Of a stretch of 64,000 nt of DNA, positions 46,706-58,280 are shown piece by piece. Made by a program: the position numbers and the translations under genes. Numbering within the stretch: position 1 is the first letter of the stretch; every line of letters starts with the position of its first letter. Source of the stretch: Cristatella mucedo (Eukaryota; Bryozoa; Phylactolaemata; Cristatellidae). The notes below the pieces were generated by a model that saw nothing but the letters and a program-made list of their open reading frames with translations, did not search any database and was not told the DNA's origin. The stretch is from NCBI GenBank assembly GCA_009760855.2, contig WPIO01000031.1, positions 2,981,001-3,045,000 on the forward strand, written 5' to 3'.

Positions 46706-47581
46706 AAGATTAAGATGGGATCGCTTTAGTGTTAGCAAACTCTTGGCTACGCTCCTGTATTGTGCGCCAGTCTCCTGGCTGACATACATGTGTATGTCAG
46801 CCATCATCAGAAATAATTTATTCAAAAGCCGTTCAATGTTTAATGCACTTTCAAATTTCAATTCAATCAATTCTCAGTCTTGCCGTTGACTGTGGGAAAT
46901 CACGATTCTCGCTTTGTGTTCCCTTTTGAACGAAATTTAGACCATTGCAGTGCGCTCTTCCCACCGGAGTACGCCCCGTAGGCAGACGGGAAACGCCTGC
47001 TACGCACGCCAGTCAAAAAGTTTCTCGAAGGTCGCCATTAGTGGAATCTAAGCGAGCAGATTTGCCTAGAGCTCTCCGAGCCCGAAAAAATATTGCAACC
47101 GCCGCAAAGCTCGTCTAATCGAGCGAGCCTGTTCGGTTCGGCGCAGTTGCAGCGCAGCTGCGGTGTCCGCTGGAAGTTCCCGCGTCCGCCGGAAGCTGCC
47201 GCCGCCGCGTCAGCGGCGGCAGTAGCGGCAGCTCCCGCGAGCTCCGCCTCAGCCAGCAGTTGTACGACGCCCACCGACGTCGCTTCTGTCACTAGCGCCG
47301 ATGGCGGCTGCAGGTTGAACTTGACCCTCGGAGCAGACTTCGTGCGGTGACGTAATGCGGCTCGTTCGCCCGGCGTTCACCCTTCCCCCCGCCGCCCCGT
47401 CAAACCCCTTCCTCACTAAACTCGCACGCTGGACCCCGGCGCGCGCGACCGTACGTCAGCCTATGCAGGGCGCGTGGTTTCGGATGGAATCTAGCGTGTG
47501 CGCTCTGTCGAATCCAATCGAATTTAGCGTCGCTTCGTCGCCGCTGCGAGATTCGAGCGCGATGCTGAGGTCGTTGTGCCG
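46706..47581 (-). other. 3' flank of GPCR paralog 2
   Basis: Composition changes from AT-rich to GC-rich at about 46950. On the minus strand, the GPCR frame continues past its TAG at 47582-47584 for 41 more codons to a TGA at about 47458. This makes a tail of almost the same length as in paralog 1 (see findings). The plus and minus open frames at 47038-47350 are Ala/Ser-rich and overlap; not called. Confidence 0.45.
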
Positions 47582-48751
47582 CTACTGTGGCTGCCAAGCG
47601 ATCGACGCGCGCCGCCAGAAGAAAGCGGTGCGAAGCACAGCGAAATACCGCTCGCTGATGGCGGCGTAGAAGAAGACGTTGGACGAATAGTTGAGCAGGA
47701 GGGCGAGCCGGGCGAGTGCGTGAACGCGCAGCGAGCTCGGTATCCTGTGCGCGAACGCGTCGGCCGCCTTCATCAGAAAGTAGACGACTGTCGGAGCCGT
47801 GGTGATGACGAACGCGCCTGCGACGGCGACGAGCAGATACGTCAGCCGGCGCTGCTCGGCCCGGCGGACGTCCATCTGCGGCCCTGACAACGTCGGCCGA
47901 TGGCGGCGGCGGGAGCGCAATCGCGCGAGTATCAGTGTCACTGCCAGCGCGCTCAGCAGCCACGGCACGACGTGCATGATGACGACGAGCGGCAGCTGAT
48001 AGTAGCGCTTCAGCCAAGCCGGCGGCGTCTGGAAGCCGCCGCCGCCGGCGGCATACGCGACGGCCATCATTTCCGGTGCGTTGACCGCGACCGCCAGAAC
48101 GTATACGGCCGCGATCACGGCGCGAATGCGGGCGACGCTCGCCAGGCGACGCAGGCGAAACGGAAAGAAGACGGCGAGCACCCGTAATGTCACCGCGGCG
48201 ACGACGCACTAGTTGGACGCCGCGCAGCAGACGTTGGCGAACAGGAACCAGGTGTTGAAGAAAAAGTACGATGGCTCGTAGATCTGTGGCGGGCGGCCGA
48301 CGTCCTCTGCCACGACGAGCGGGTGCCGGCGGAGGTGGAAGCGCGCTTCGTAGAGCAGCGACACGGCCGACAGGCCGACGTCGGCTGCCGTGATGGCGAG
48401 CAGCACGCGGTACGTGGAGGGCGCGCCCTGACGGCTGCTCCGGATCACGCGCGTCAGCACGATCACGTTGACCAGATTGCCGAGCACGCCGACGAGGCTC
48501 ACGAGAAACGTCAGCACTCCGCCGACGGCGAAGACGAACGTTCGCACCTCCTCGGCCACCGACTGCGTCGACGTCGCGTTCGCGAGGAGGTGCTGCGGCG
48601 GCGGCGGAGGAGGAGGCGGCGGCGGCGCGCCGACGACGAGCTCGAAGGGGTCGAGCGCCGGTGCCGCTAGCGATCCGTTGCGATCGAGCGCGTAGTACGG
48701 CCTTGCTGTCGCGACAGCTGTAGCGGCCGCTGCGGAAACGGCGGCATTCAT
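47582..48751 (-). pseudogene. Rhodopsin-family GPCR paralog 2, interrupted by one in-frame TAG
   Basis: Paralog of the receptor at 35620-36924: same order, intronless, same strand, 389 codons from the ATG at 48749-48751. Landmarks: extracellular NGS and NAT sites, a run of ten prolines, TM1 (FLVSLVGVLGNLVNVIVL), TM2 with LAITAAD, the shared RFHLRRHPLVVAEDVGRPPQ loop, TM3, LRVLAVFFPF, TM5 (LPLVVIMHVVPWLL), TM6 (VAGAFVITTAPTVVYFL) and TM7 ending LLNYSSNVFFY. In TM3 the paralog has SNWCVV while this gene has SN-TAG-CVV: a TGG to TAG change at 48209-48211. No other frameshift or stop occurs before 47584. It is either a recent pseudogene, a sequencing error, or a transcript repaired by editing. 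As translated it would give a 180-residue truncated product. Confidence 0.8.
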
Positions 48752-49954
48752 TTTTCGACTGAAACGTTGGCTCGCCGTCGGTCGCAGTTTTTCGGTCGAG
48801 TTAGGAAATCGGGCACGCACGCAGGAATTATTAGTAGCCCGTTCATTCCAGTTCAGCGACTCGTCACCGGCCAGATCACGCGCCTTCCGCGAATCGCCGC
48901 GCGGCGGCGACGGCGGCAGCTCGCCGGACGACGGCGGCGGCGTCGGAGGCGGAGACGCTCGGCGGATGCCGCGGCAAGGGCCGCTGCGCGAGCAGGCGAC
49001 CGCGCCTGCTCGCGCCGCGGCCCGCGAGCGAGCGGCGGCGCGAGCGCATCGCAGCGGCGCGGCCCGATGGAAGGAAGCACGGGCGGGGCATGCGCTCAGC
49101 ATCGACTGTCGACCAGGCCGCCGTGGCGGCCTGGTCGTCACACGGCGCGACCGCCTGCCGGAGCGTGTGCCATTCGGTGCGCGCCGCGCGCTCCGGCGCC
49201 TCCGGTCTCCGAGCTCTCGCGTCGCCGCCGACTGCGTTGCGTCGTCGGCTTTTCTCCTTCGACCGACTCGCGGGAAAGGACGCACGCGCGAATGGCCTGC
49301 GCAACTCGCGGCATCTTGGCCCATGCGGCCGTCGACGTCGACGCGACGGCGGGTCGTGCGGACTGCGAGCCGACGCTCGAAGCGTATCGGCTTCGAGGTT
49401 TCGTCGCTCCATTCCAGCTCTCTTCCTTCGTTGTGTTGCTCCAGCCCGCCTGTCGCGTCTTTCGAATAAAGGCCAGGCATTACGCTATCATTTCTAATGA
49501 CTCAAGTTGAAATCCTCCGGAGACTGCGCCTTAGGCCAGTCTCTCCGTGGATGTTTGCATATACCTACAGGTGGGAAGCTATTTTCAGCACCTCTGAGCA
49601 ACCGAAGACCTGCTGCTGCGACCGGTTCGAACCAGTTCCAAGCAGGCGTAGGAGTGCTGTAGCGAGTCCCATTGGCAGCGAGTGGAGGCGGCGGCGGTGG
49701 TCTGGTGCGGACGACGCCCGCTATGCGAAGCGGCGGCGGCGGAGCAATGCAGATCGACGACAGTCCGCCAGGTCTGCGACTCTCAGCTCCAAGTCATTGG
49801 CCGTAAGAAGACGCGGCAAGCTGCAGTGGAGGTGAGTGCGCGGGGCTTCCGTTACACTGCGGAGATGTCAGTCCTCATAGGTACTCGGCTGAAGTTCAAG
49901 CGAGCGCCACCTAGCTGCACACGCCAAGCTGCAAGCTCGGTGTGCCGCTGCTTA
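48752..49954 (-). other. GC-rich 5' leader/promoter region of GPCR paralog 2
   Basis: Very GC- and CpG-rich. The GPCR frame stays open to 49480, but the residues are Arg/Ala/Pro-rich and lack a signal peptide, so I treat this as leader. The plus-strand frame 48767-49510 (247 codons) is its compositional mirror. Contains the perfect 12-bp hairpin at 49111-49136. Confidence 0.45.
49111..49136. repeat. perfect 12-bp inverted repeat in the GPCR 2 leader
   Basis: GACCAGGCCGCC, a 2-nt GT spacer, and its exact complement GGCGGCCTGGTC. If transcribed in the leader it would form a very stable stem of 10 G-C and 2 A-T pairs, about 360 nt upstream of the ATG. Confidence 0.92.
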
Positions 49955-50572
49955 ATTATAACAATAATAACAAACTTGATAAAGTGACCTCAGAGAAGTC
50001 AGTCTCTTTCTAGGCGCTTTACATTTGCTGTGAATTAAATACGATCGAATGGTGAGTGGTATCATGCTTGATAAACACCATGAATAACATGGTTAGGTGT
50101 GATATGCACAGGGTCGGCGTGCAACTGCAGTTAGTAGCAGCACGCAGAGTCTCAGCACGCATAATGACATAAAGGACGAATCAAAAGGACTCACTAAATG
50201 CTGTCATAAATAGGTGCGCTTTTAATTGCTTTTTAAATGTGGTCAAGTCAGGGGATGTCGTGACGCTAGTCTGAAGTGAGTTCCAGGCTGTGAGAGCATA
50301 CGCACTAAATGGTGGTCTCCAGAGAATATGAGGTTTATACGAAGTATAGGTAAACAGTAAGATTCCGAAAAGCGAGTGATGCGATACTCGACCTGGTGAG
50401 GGATTAGATCTGATAGGTAGGCTGGAGCCAAAGAATGAAGGGACCTAAAAGTGAGCGACAAAACCTTGAAGTTGATCCGTTGCTTGACTGCTAGCCAGTG
50501 CAGGTTGGTGAGAAGTGGTGTGATGTAGTAATTGCGACGCTTACGACAGACGAGCCTTGTTGCAGGTGGCCA
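49955..50572 (-). mobile_element. LINE family B, 3' part
   Basis: Minus-strand copy: (ATA)n-type tail at about 49958, the 'gtgacctcagagaagtcagt' tail, 3' UTR, and C-terminal remnants such as [20 protein letters not shown] in 50243-50461. It ends at about 50565, just before a tRNA-like 'gtggccaaggggttaagcct'. Confidence 0.82.
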
Positions 50573-51606
50573 AGGGGTTAAGCCTGTGGTTTTGAGGCTT
50601 GCAGTGGACTATAAATGAGTTTGTTAAATCATCTAACATTGCTGCAAAGGCTCTCCGGACGCTATACTAAGGAGGCTACTTAATCAGTCGTCTACCCTAT
50701 ACTTCGCAAGCCAGGCCACGGGCTCAGCCATGCAGATGGCAATCCTTAAAGGCCTACTGCCAGCAAGAGCGACGTACGTCAGGGCTGTTCCGGTGCAATT
50801 ACAGAACGAGGCTTTTAAATAAGCTGATAGTTACTTTCTTGCTTTTTCTAACGCTAATAAGTACCGTGATTCATAAGTTTATGTTCAAACCAATCGTCTT
50901 GCTGGCCAATGTCGACATATCAACCAGTGAAAAATTAAGAGGCGGTAACGAGACCCTATCCATCTCAATCGGCCAGCCATACTGCTCTGTTTACGCTTAA
51001 AGAAAATTCGCCTTAATGGCTAAGCACGTCAAGTTGCTTAAGCAGTGCAGTACCGGGCATAGCTGGCTTCGGTGAGACACGAGACACGATTGTAACAGGG
51101 AGAGATTAGTTTTCATTCAAAGAAGCATCGGTAGTTAAATCAGCATCCAAAATATGTGGCTCACTCGGAGCAGATCGCATAGGAAAGAGTGCTCTGGAAA
51201 CCCCATGTATACCTCAGCCCTGTTATTCATTTCCATTCTATGAATATAGCTCGACGGGAGGCTTTGATGTGAGATGACAGGTGTGCTACAATGCAGAACA
51301 GCACTTGCCCAAAAGGCGAAAGTGGCAGAGTAGTTGACACGTTCGCTTAAAATCTAGATGTATTTATTAGTTATTAATTAATTTTGTTAAAAAACTACTA
51401 CGCGATTGTCGAGCAAATACAAACTAATGCGGACGCACATGCATCCAATGTTTTCGTCGTGCATTAGATCCGCAGACTTAGTGACTGGGAATATTACCGA
51501 GGCCAGAGAGTACAAGTATCTGCCCAAATCTTTGCTGACTCATGCACACACAAACCTACACGTGTGCTTGCATTTGCACTCCACACACGCTCACGCGCGC
51601 GCGCGC

Positions 51607-51641
<35 letters not shown>

Positions 51642-52189
51642 CACACGCACGTGCGCATGCACACACACATAGATACACACACGCATGAGCACGAGCGAAA
51701 ACGCACGCACGCACACACATGCCTTCCAAAATGCATATGACCATCCAAAGAATGCGATCAGCTTTATCAGCTTGGTGACATCGAAGCGATTAAAGCAGAT
51801 ATCAAATGACTGGTGATTTGAATATGCATAACACAAAGGCATACGAAGCTGATGCAAGATTAGGACAAGTTATGGAACAGGCATCTCTGATGCTGCTACG
51901 TTAAGAACATGTCACATCTCTATCTAGCCTAGTCCAGCTGCAGGTACGTACATTCAGCTTTCGCTGCCTTCATGTGCTCACTTGTAAGAATGGTTATTAC
52001 TGAGCAGAATCCTTCAATGCCATCGGAAAGATATTGTGAGCGCGGCTTTCAGGAGAGATCGTGACTCGCAAAGTTCTCAAGACTTTGAGTGCATTTTTCT
52101 AAATAGTCTATGACTGACCGTATCTTAAGAAGCTTCCAGCATAAGCTCGAATAGCGTACTGATAACTACGTACTGTAAGTACAACTTAC
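50573..52189. other. intergenic; possible tRNA-like piece; CA microsatellite
   Basis: 50566-50690 begins with 'gtggccaaggggttaagcc', an A-box-like sequence of another SINE type, but no B box is clear. The (CA)n stretch at 51592-51720 is listed separately. No gene recognised. Confidence 0.4.
51592..51720. repeat. (CG)n-(CA)n microsatellite
   Basis: Starts with CGCGCGCGCGCG and continues as (CA)n with a few interruptions. The alternating purine-pyrimidine tract of about 60 bp is a good Z-DNA candidate by sequence rule. The open frames on both strands here are repeat artefacts. Confidence 0.95.
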
Positions 52190-53079
52190 CTAAGTAAGCG
52201 TACCACGACGCACTCCCGGCAGACCGATCATCCCAGCGCGCCTTCAGCAGTCTGCCACGTGCTGTGACGAAATGAAACACTTGTGCGGGCTGATAGCATT
52301 CCAGGCCACGTTGGTTCAGAATGATGAGAAAGAGGTCAATGTTTTGCTGCCAGCGCACTTTTCCATTTCACTAGCCTTACCTACGAGTGAATTCGCCCAT
52401 TCCAGTCATCCATTCAGGAAAGGAGCTAGCTTTTGCTGCACTGAGTACTCCAATACTCCATGCATCAACTCCTTTGACGGGCTGGCTTTCCCCGCTAGCT
52501 TAAGCGTCTGGTTTATGCAACTCTTCATGCAATCCGAATACTTGCAAAAGCTCGAGCCTTATCTAGCTCTCGTGAAACTAAGGAACTTGTCATAGTTCAT
52601 CTCACCTAGTGACGCACTCGTGATGCCAGCCAGTTGTTGGTCAATTCCCTCACTTTCGCAGTGCATTATTTCGGGAAATGCTGTGCCGTCTCGCAGAAAG
52701 TTGTCTTGGTCAATGGCTAGTGGCTAGCCAGCCTAATCGCGAGCTGTGGCCCGGGTCTTGCTGTACAAACGCGTCACTCTTTATTTTAGCAGCAGGATTT
52801 CTAAATAAAAGGCTCCAAGAGATATCTGTGATACATGCATACAACTCTCCCATACGAGGCGAGTGTGGCTACAGAGAAAGCTAAATTCCATTACTTACTT
52901 GCCGAAGAACTGTTACCTATGTAGTCTGAGCAAATGACAGTCTAGGTCGAAATTTGACGAAAAGGCATTGCGTCTGAAGCCATGCTGTTCTTTGTCTCGC
53001 AGCCATTGATTTTCCAGGAAATTACGCGTGTAGATTTGCATGCCTCCGGCAGCATTTCCGGAATAATACTCATCCTGGG
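52190..53079 (-). CDS. candidate three-exon stretch, unknown protein
   Basis: Three minus-strand open segments with protein-like text and usable donors: 53079-52917 (DEYYSGNAAGGMQIYTRNFL, donor CATAG|GTAACA), 52716-52606 (FLRDGTAFPEIMHCESEGID, donor CACTAG|GTGAGA) and 52357-52190 (NIDLFLIILNQRGLECYQPA, donor ACTTAG|GTAAGT). The first and second do not match in phase with the acceptors I can see, so either an exon is missed or one segment is wrong; the second and third are compatible. The acceptors have poor pyrimidine tracts. I do not recognise the family. The text has no low complexity and reads like a globular domain. Confidence 0.32.
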
Positions 53080-53559
53080 CTGCAGCTGAGCGGGCAAAGT
53101 GCCAAGTTAGCTGCATTACGCCACGCCTTTGCTGGCTGCACTATCAGCAGCCCCCCCCCCCCCGCTCGCTCAAGATCCCCGACATCGGCTTGTCAATCGA
53201 GAGTAGAAAGCTTGCCACTTTGAAAACATGTGTATTCGCACAGCTGTGCCCTCAGAAACTCAGTGCCTAAGCGCAGCCGTCGGCCAGTGGCAAAGCAAGC
53301 ATACCACTCAGTCTCGTCATCATCAACTGTGCTCTACAGTTCGAGCAAGATTCCGTCACTTTGTGCATCCTAAATTTCTTTACTGTGCATTGCAGCAAAG
53401 ATACCGCGATACTTGCCAGCCAAAAAAACATTCGCTCTTTCAATCTTCTTTCCCTTATGGAGAACAGCCTATATCGCTTTGGCTAAGTTTGCAGGCCAGA
53501 AACGCGCCTTGCTGCATGTATTGATTACATCCCCACATTTATAGAAGCCAACTTTCTTT
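53080..53559. other. intergenic with poly-C run
   Basis: A run of C at 53150-53163. The plus frame 53228-53524 (98 codons) has no recognised motif. Confidence 0.4.
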
Positions 53560-54535
53560 AATTGAATTGCGATAAAATTAACTTACTGGTCATGAGAAAA
53601 GCAATTGTAATTCCGAAATTGGAAAGGTAGCACTCAAAATCGGCTCATCTAGCATATCTCCTGTCGAATCTGCACGAAATCTATGTTTCATATTCCAAAT
53701 TAACCTTTCATTAGACGACCACATCAGCTCCACAGTCATTTTTGCCTTCTTTAATCTAAAAAAATGGCTAACATTTGGACTTGTTTAGACAGAGATACCA
53801 CATCTAAGTTGGTCCATGCATTTGTGACATCATCCCTTCTTGACTTCTGTAACTCACTGCTTGCTGGTCTACCGGCCTGTGCAATCAGGTGCTTACAGCC
53901 GATGCAAATCTCTGCAGCCAAGCTTGTGTGACACGAGCATCGCAGATGCCACATTACACCACTTTTCGTGGACCTGTACTGGCTCCCAGTTAAGCAATGC
54001 ATCGACTTAAAGGTTTTGTCACTCACTTTTGGGTCCTTTCATTCTTAGGCTCCAGCCTACCTATCAGATCTACTCCCCCACTGAACTAAGCATCGTACCA
54101 CCTGCTTTTCGGAATCTAACTTTTTACCCATACCTCATACAAACTTCAAATCCTTTGGAGACCGTGCCTTTAGCTCGTATGCTCGCAAAGCCTTGAAATC
54201 ACTCCCGACTTCCATCACGACATCCCCTGATTTGTCACCATTTTAAAAGAAACTAAAAACACATATATTTATGATAGCATTTAGTGGTCCCCTGTGATTC
54301 GTCCTTTATGTGCTTATGCGTGCTAACACTTTACATGCTGCCACTAACCATACTTGCAAGTTGACCATGTGCCTGTCATCCCTAACCATGTTTTCCCGGT
54401 TATTTATTGAGCATTCTACCACTAACCATTCGATCGTGCTTCCTTTTTAGACAATGTAAAGCACCTAGAAATATATTGAGTTCTCTGCGGGTTTTTTATA
54501 AAACTTATCATCGTAGTTATTTTTAAAATGAAGAC
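53560..54535 (+). mobile_element. LINE family B, 3' half
   Basis: Plus-strand copy with C-terminal coding remnants in several frames (LVHAFVTSSLLDFCNSLLAG-like at 53810-53870), the 3' UTR ('gtgcttatgcgtgctaacac') and the tail 'gtaaagcacctagaaatata' near 54462. It ends at about 54535. Frames are broken by several indels. Confidence 0.85.
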
Positions 54536-56162
<1,627 letters not shown>

Positions 56163-56284
56163 GGAGTATTTGTCTTCGCAGGCCCTTGGTTTTGATTTTG
56201 CTGCGTCCTCGCTACGTATGGCAGCATAGCACTTGGGCATGCGTCTGCATTCAGCTGGCGAAGTCAGAGAAAAAATGAAGAGAG

Positions 56285-57390
56285 CTAAGTGTGTATCGTG
56301 GGTGATCGCCGAAGTTGGATGCAGCCATCGCCGGCGTCGGCCACGTCCTCACCGGCGTCTTCCCCGACGATTTCCGGTATGGCGGTCAGCGGCTGGGGCG
56401 GCGAGCCGCCGACCACTGCGGCTCGGCCGTCTCGATTCTGTCGAAGCCGCTCCCTGTACCGGATGTAGGCGTTCTCGATTGAGCGCACTGCGAAGACGGA
56501 GCGCTGCCTGCCAAGCATGTCGCCGACAGGCTTGTATCCCTCGCCGCGGTTCTTCAATGGTGTGGCCTGAGCGATGTCGTCACCGACGTCCGCCGTGCCG
56601 AGGAAGTTCTTGGTCAGTGCGTCGAGGATGTCGGTGCAGTGCATCCGGTCCCCCTCGCAGATCGGTATGCGCATGGTGACGAGCTTGAAGTAGTTTGGCT
56701 TGGGCAGACGCAGAGGCTCGTTGAGCCCATCAACGAAGTCGGACAGCCGCTCGAATCCGATGTAGTTGGTCGCCTTGGGGTCGAAGCGCTCCCAGCGCTC
56801 ATAGTACATGTCAAAGTCGTCCTGCGTCAGGCCCTGCTGCACGTCGGACGTTGCCTGGCTGAAATTCTCCAGGATGACGGCGATGTACATGTTGACGATG
56901 ACGAGGAACGTCAGCAGCAGGTACGATACCATGAAGGCGACGGCAAGGGTCGGGTTGCCGCACTGATTCGGGGGGCCGCCGACGCCACCGCCACCATCTT
57001 CGTTGGCGTCCGTCTTGTTCACGCAGTCCTCCACGTTCATGATGGCTGTGAGGACGCCGTTCCAGCCGGCCGCCGTCGACGCCTGGAACAGAGTCACCAG
57101 GCCGCGAAAGAACGTCCGAAAGTTGAACAGGTCGTCGACGCCGGCCTTGTACTTGACGTTGGAGAAGAACGACATGCCGAACGTGGAGTAGATGAATATG
57201 ACAAGGAAGAGCAGGAGCCCAATGTTGAACAGGGCGGGCAGCGACACCATGAGCGAAAAGAGGAGCGTGCGAATGCCCTTCGCCGACTTAACGAGGCGCA
57301 GGACACGCCCGATTCGGAACACGCGAACGACACGTAGCACGGTGGGCGACATGTTCATGTACTCCTCGATGTACTTCTGCGCCGCTTGAC
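56285..57390 (-). CDS. Voltage-gated sodium channel alpha subunit, last exon (domain IV S4 to C-terminus)
   Basis: Pore-forming subunit of a Nav-type channel, which carries fast sodium current in neurons and muscle. The five exons in this window give 558 residues. This exon starts after a CACCAG acceptor. It holds the end of the S3-S4 loop, the domain IV voltage sensor S4 ([20 protein letters not shown], charges every third residue), S5 ([20 protein letters not shown]), and the pore loop [14 protein letters not shown]. The Ala before GW is the fourth letter of the DEKA selectivity ring. S6 is [20 protein letters not shown], then come [20 protein letters not shown] and the EF-hand-like region, [20 protein letters not shown] and ALTKNFLG. 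The calmodulin-binding IQ region is degenerate (IENAYIRYR). The stop TAG is at 56285-56287. The tail after the IQ region is short (about 50 residues). Confidence 0.96.
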
Positions 57391-57714
57391 CTGGTGACGG
57401 CGTAGAGAGCGAGAACGGAAGCGGAACAGGCCACGTGTTGGAGTGAGGCTTCACACCGCCCTTCTGCAGTGCGGCAGCGCGGCTTCCGGTATCCTCGCCA
57501 GCGCCCTCCACTCTCCTCGCGCCCACTCGCCCAAACCTCTTCCCTACTCTGCTGCCGATGCCGCGCGCCACCTGGTGGTCCATCTTGCCCCCACCCGGGA
57601 CACTGCAGTCGAGCACCGTGAGGGAGCATTCGGCGACAGGAGGCAGCAGGCGGTCGGCGGCAGCCGGCATCGCCGCTAGCGAGCCAGCGAAGAAGCAACA
57701 GCAGCGTGACTCAC
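57391..57714 (-). other. stop-free 324-nt sodium channel intron
   Basis: Donor GTCG|GTGAGT and acceptor CACCAG|GT. Splicing joins FSIV-G to [10 protein letters not shown], the normal S3-S4 path. The intron is 3 x 108 nt, phase 1, and contains no stop in the channel frame, so retention would keep the frame. Confidence 0.85.
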
Positions 57715-57985
57715 CGACGATGGAGAAAACGACCACGACGAAGTCGAAGATGTTCCACGGGTACTTGAAGTAGTACCAGCGGAGCGAGAACACTTTCAGC
57801 ACGCACTCGAGCGTGAAGACGACGACGAAAACGAGGTTGACGTACTCGAGGATGCGCTCCATTTGCTGCGGCATGCGGCTGTACTCGAGGCACATGGTGA
57901 TCATATTCAACATGATGAACGTCATGATGGCCACGTCGAACTTCTCGCTCGTCGTAAAGTCGAACACGAGCGCTTGCACTCTCCA
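57715..57985 (-). CDS. Voltage-gated sodium channel, exon with domain IV S1-S3
   Basis: 271 nt between acceptor CGCTGCAG and donor GTCG|GTGAGT. It encodes [20 protein letters not shown] (start of domain IV), S1 ([15 protein letters not shown]), S2 ([20 protein letters not shown], with the acidic Glu expected in S2) and S3 ([15 protein letters not shown]). The start follows PRPK of the III-IV linker, as in fly and vertebrate Nav proteins, where 'IPRP.. WR.QA.VF' is continuous. Confidence 0.95.
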
Positions 57986-58172
57986 CTGCAGCGGCGAGCC
58001 AAGCGCGTCCGGCCGTTGTCGCGCGCTCCCGACAAGCAACCGGGCTGCGGCAGCGGCGGCGGCTGCAGCCTTGCAGACGACGACGATAGACGGCGACCAG
58101 AAGCGGTCGGTTTCGGCGGCGGCGGCGGCGACGCCTCGCAAGCCGCCGCGACCTCGACGCTCTCGTGCTCAC
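57986..58172 (-). other. sodium channel intron, 187 nt
   Basis: Donor CCCAAG|GTGAGC, acceptor CCGCTGCAG. The length is not a multiple of three. It is GC-rich with arginine-like repeats in all frames, which explains the long open frames that run through it. Confidence 0.85.
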
Positions 58173-58280
58173 CTTGGGCCGCGGTATGGCCTTCTGCGGA
58201 TGCTTGCCCGCTAGCTTTTTCATGGCATTGTAGTACTTCTTCTGATCTTCCGTCATAAACAGCTCGAGAGAGCCACCGGC
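58173..58280 (-). CDS. Voltage-gated sodium channel, III-IV linker exon (inactivation gate)
   Basis: 108 nt, phase 0 at both ends, acceptor ACGCGCAG, donor AAG|GTGAGC. It encodes [20 protein letters not shown] followed by [16 protein letters not shown], the fast inactivation gate. The hydrophobic triad is Leu-Phe-Met here; vertebrate channels have IFM and Drosophila para has MFM. The rest ([14 protein letters not shown]) is as in other animals. The acceptor was chosen because the preceding exon ends QKKK and family proteins read KKKAGGS. Confidence 0.95.

Noticed and set aside
48767-49510. 247-codon plus-strand open frame upstream of GPCR 2
   Set aside because: Arg/Ala-rich, mirrored by equally long minus frames; best explained by composition of the leader/CpG-rich region.
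51406-51857. His-Thr and Cys-Val frames around 51.6 kb
   Set aside because: Translations of the (CA)n microsatellite.
57711-58256. 181-codon minus frame starting [12 protein letters not shown]
   Set aside because: Its first 28 residues are the sodium channel linker, but it then reads through a 187-nt intron in the wrong frame.
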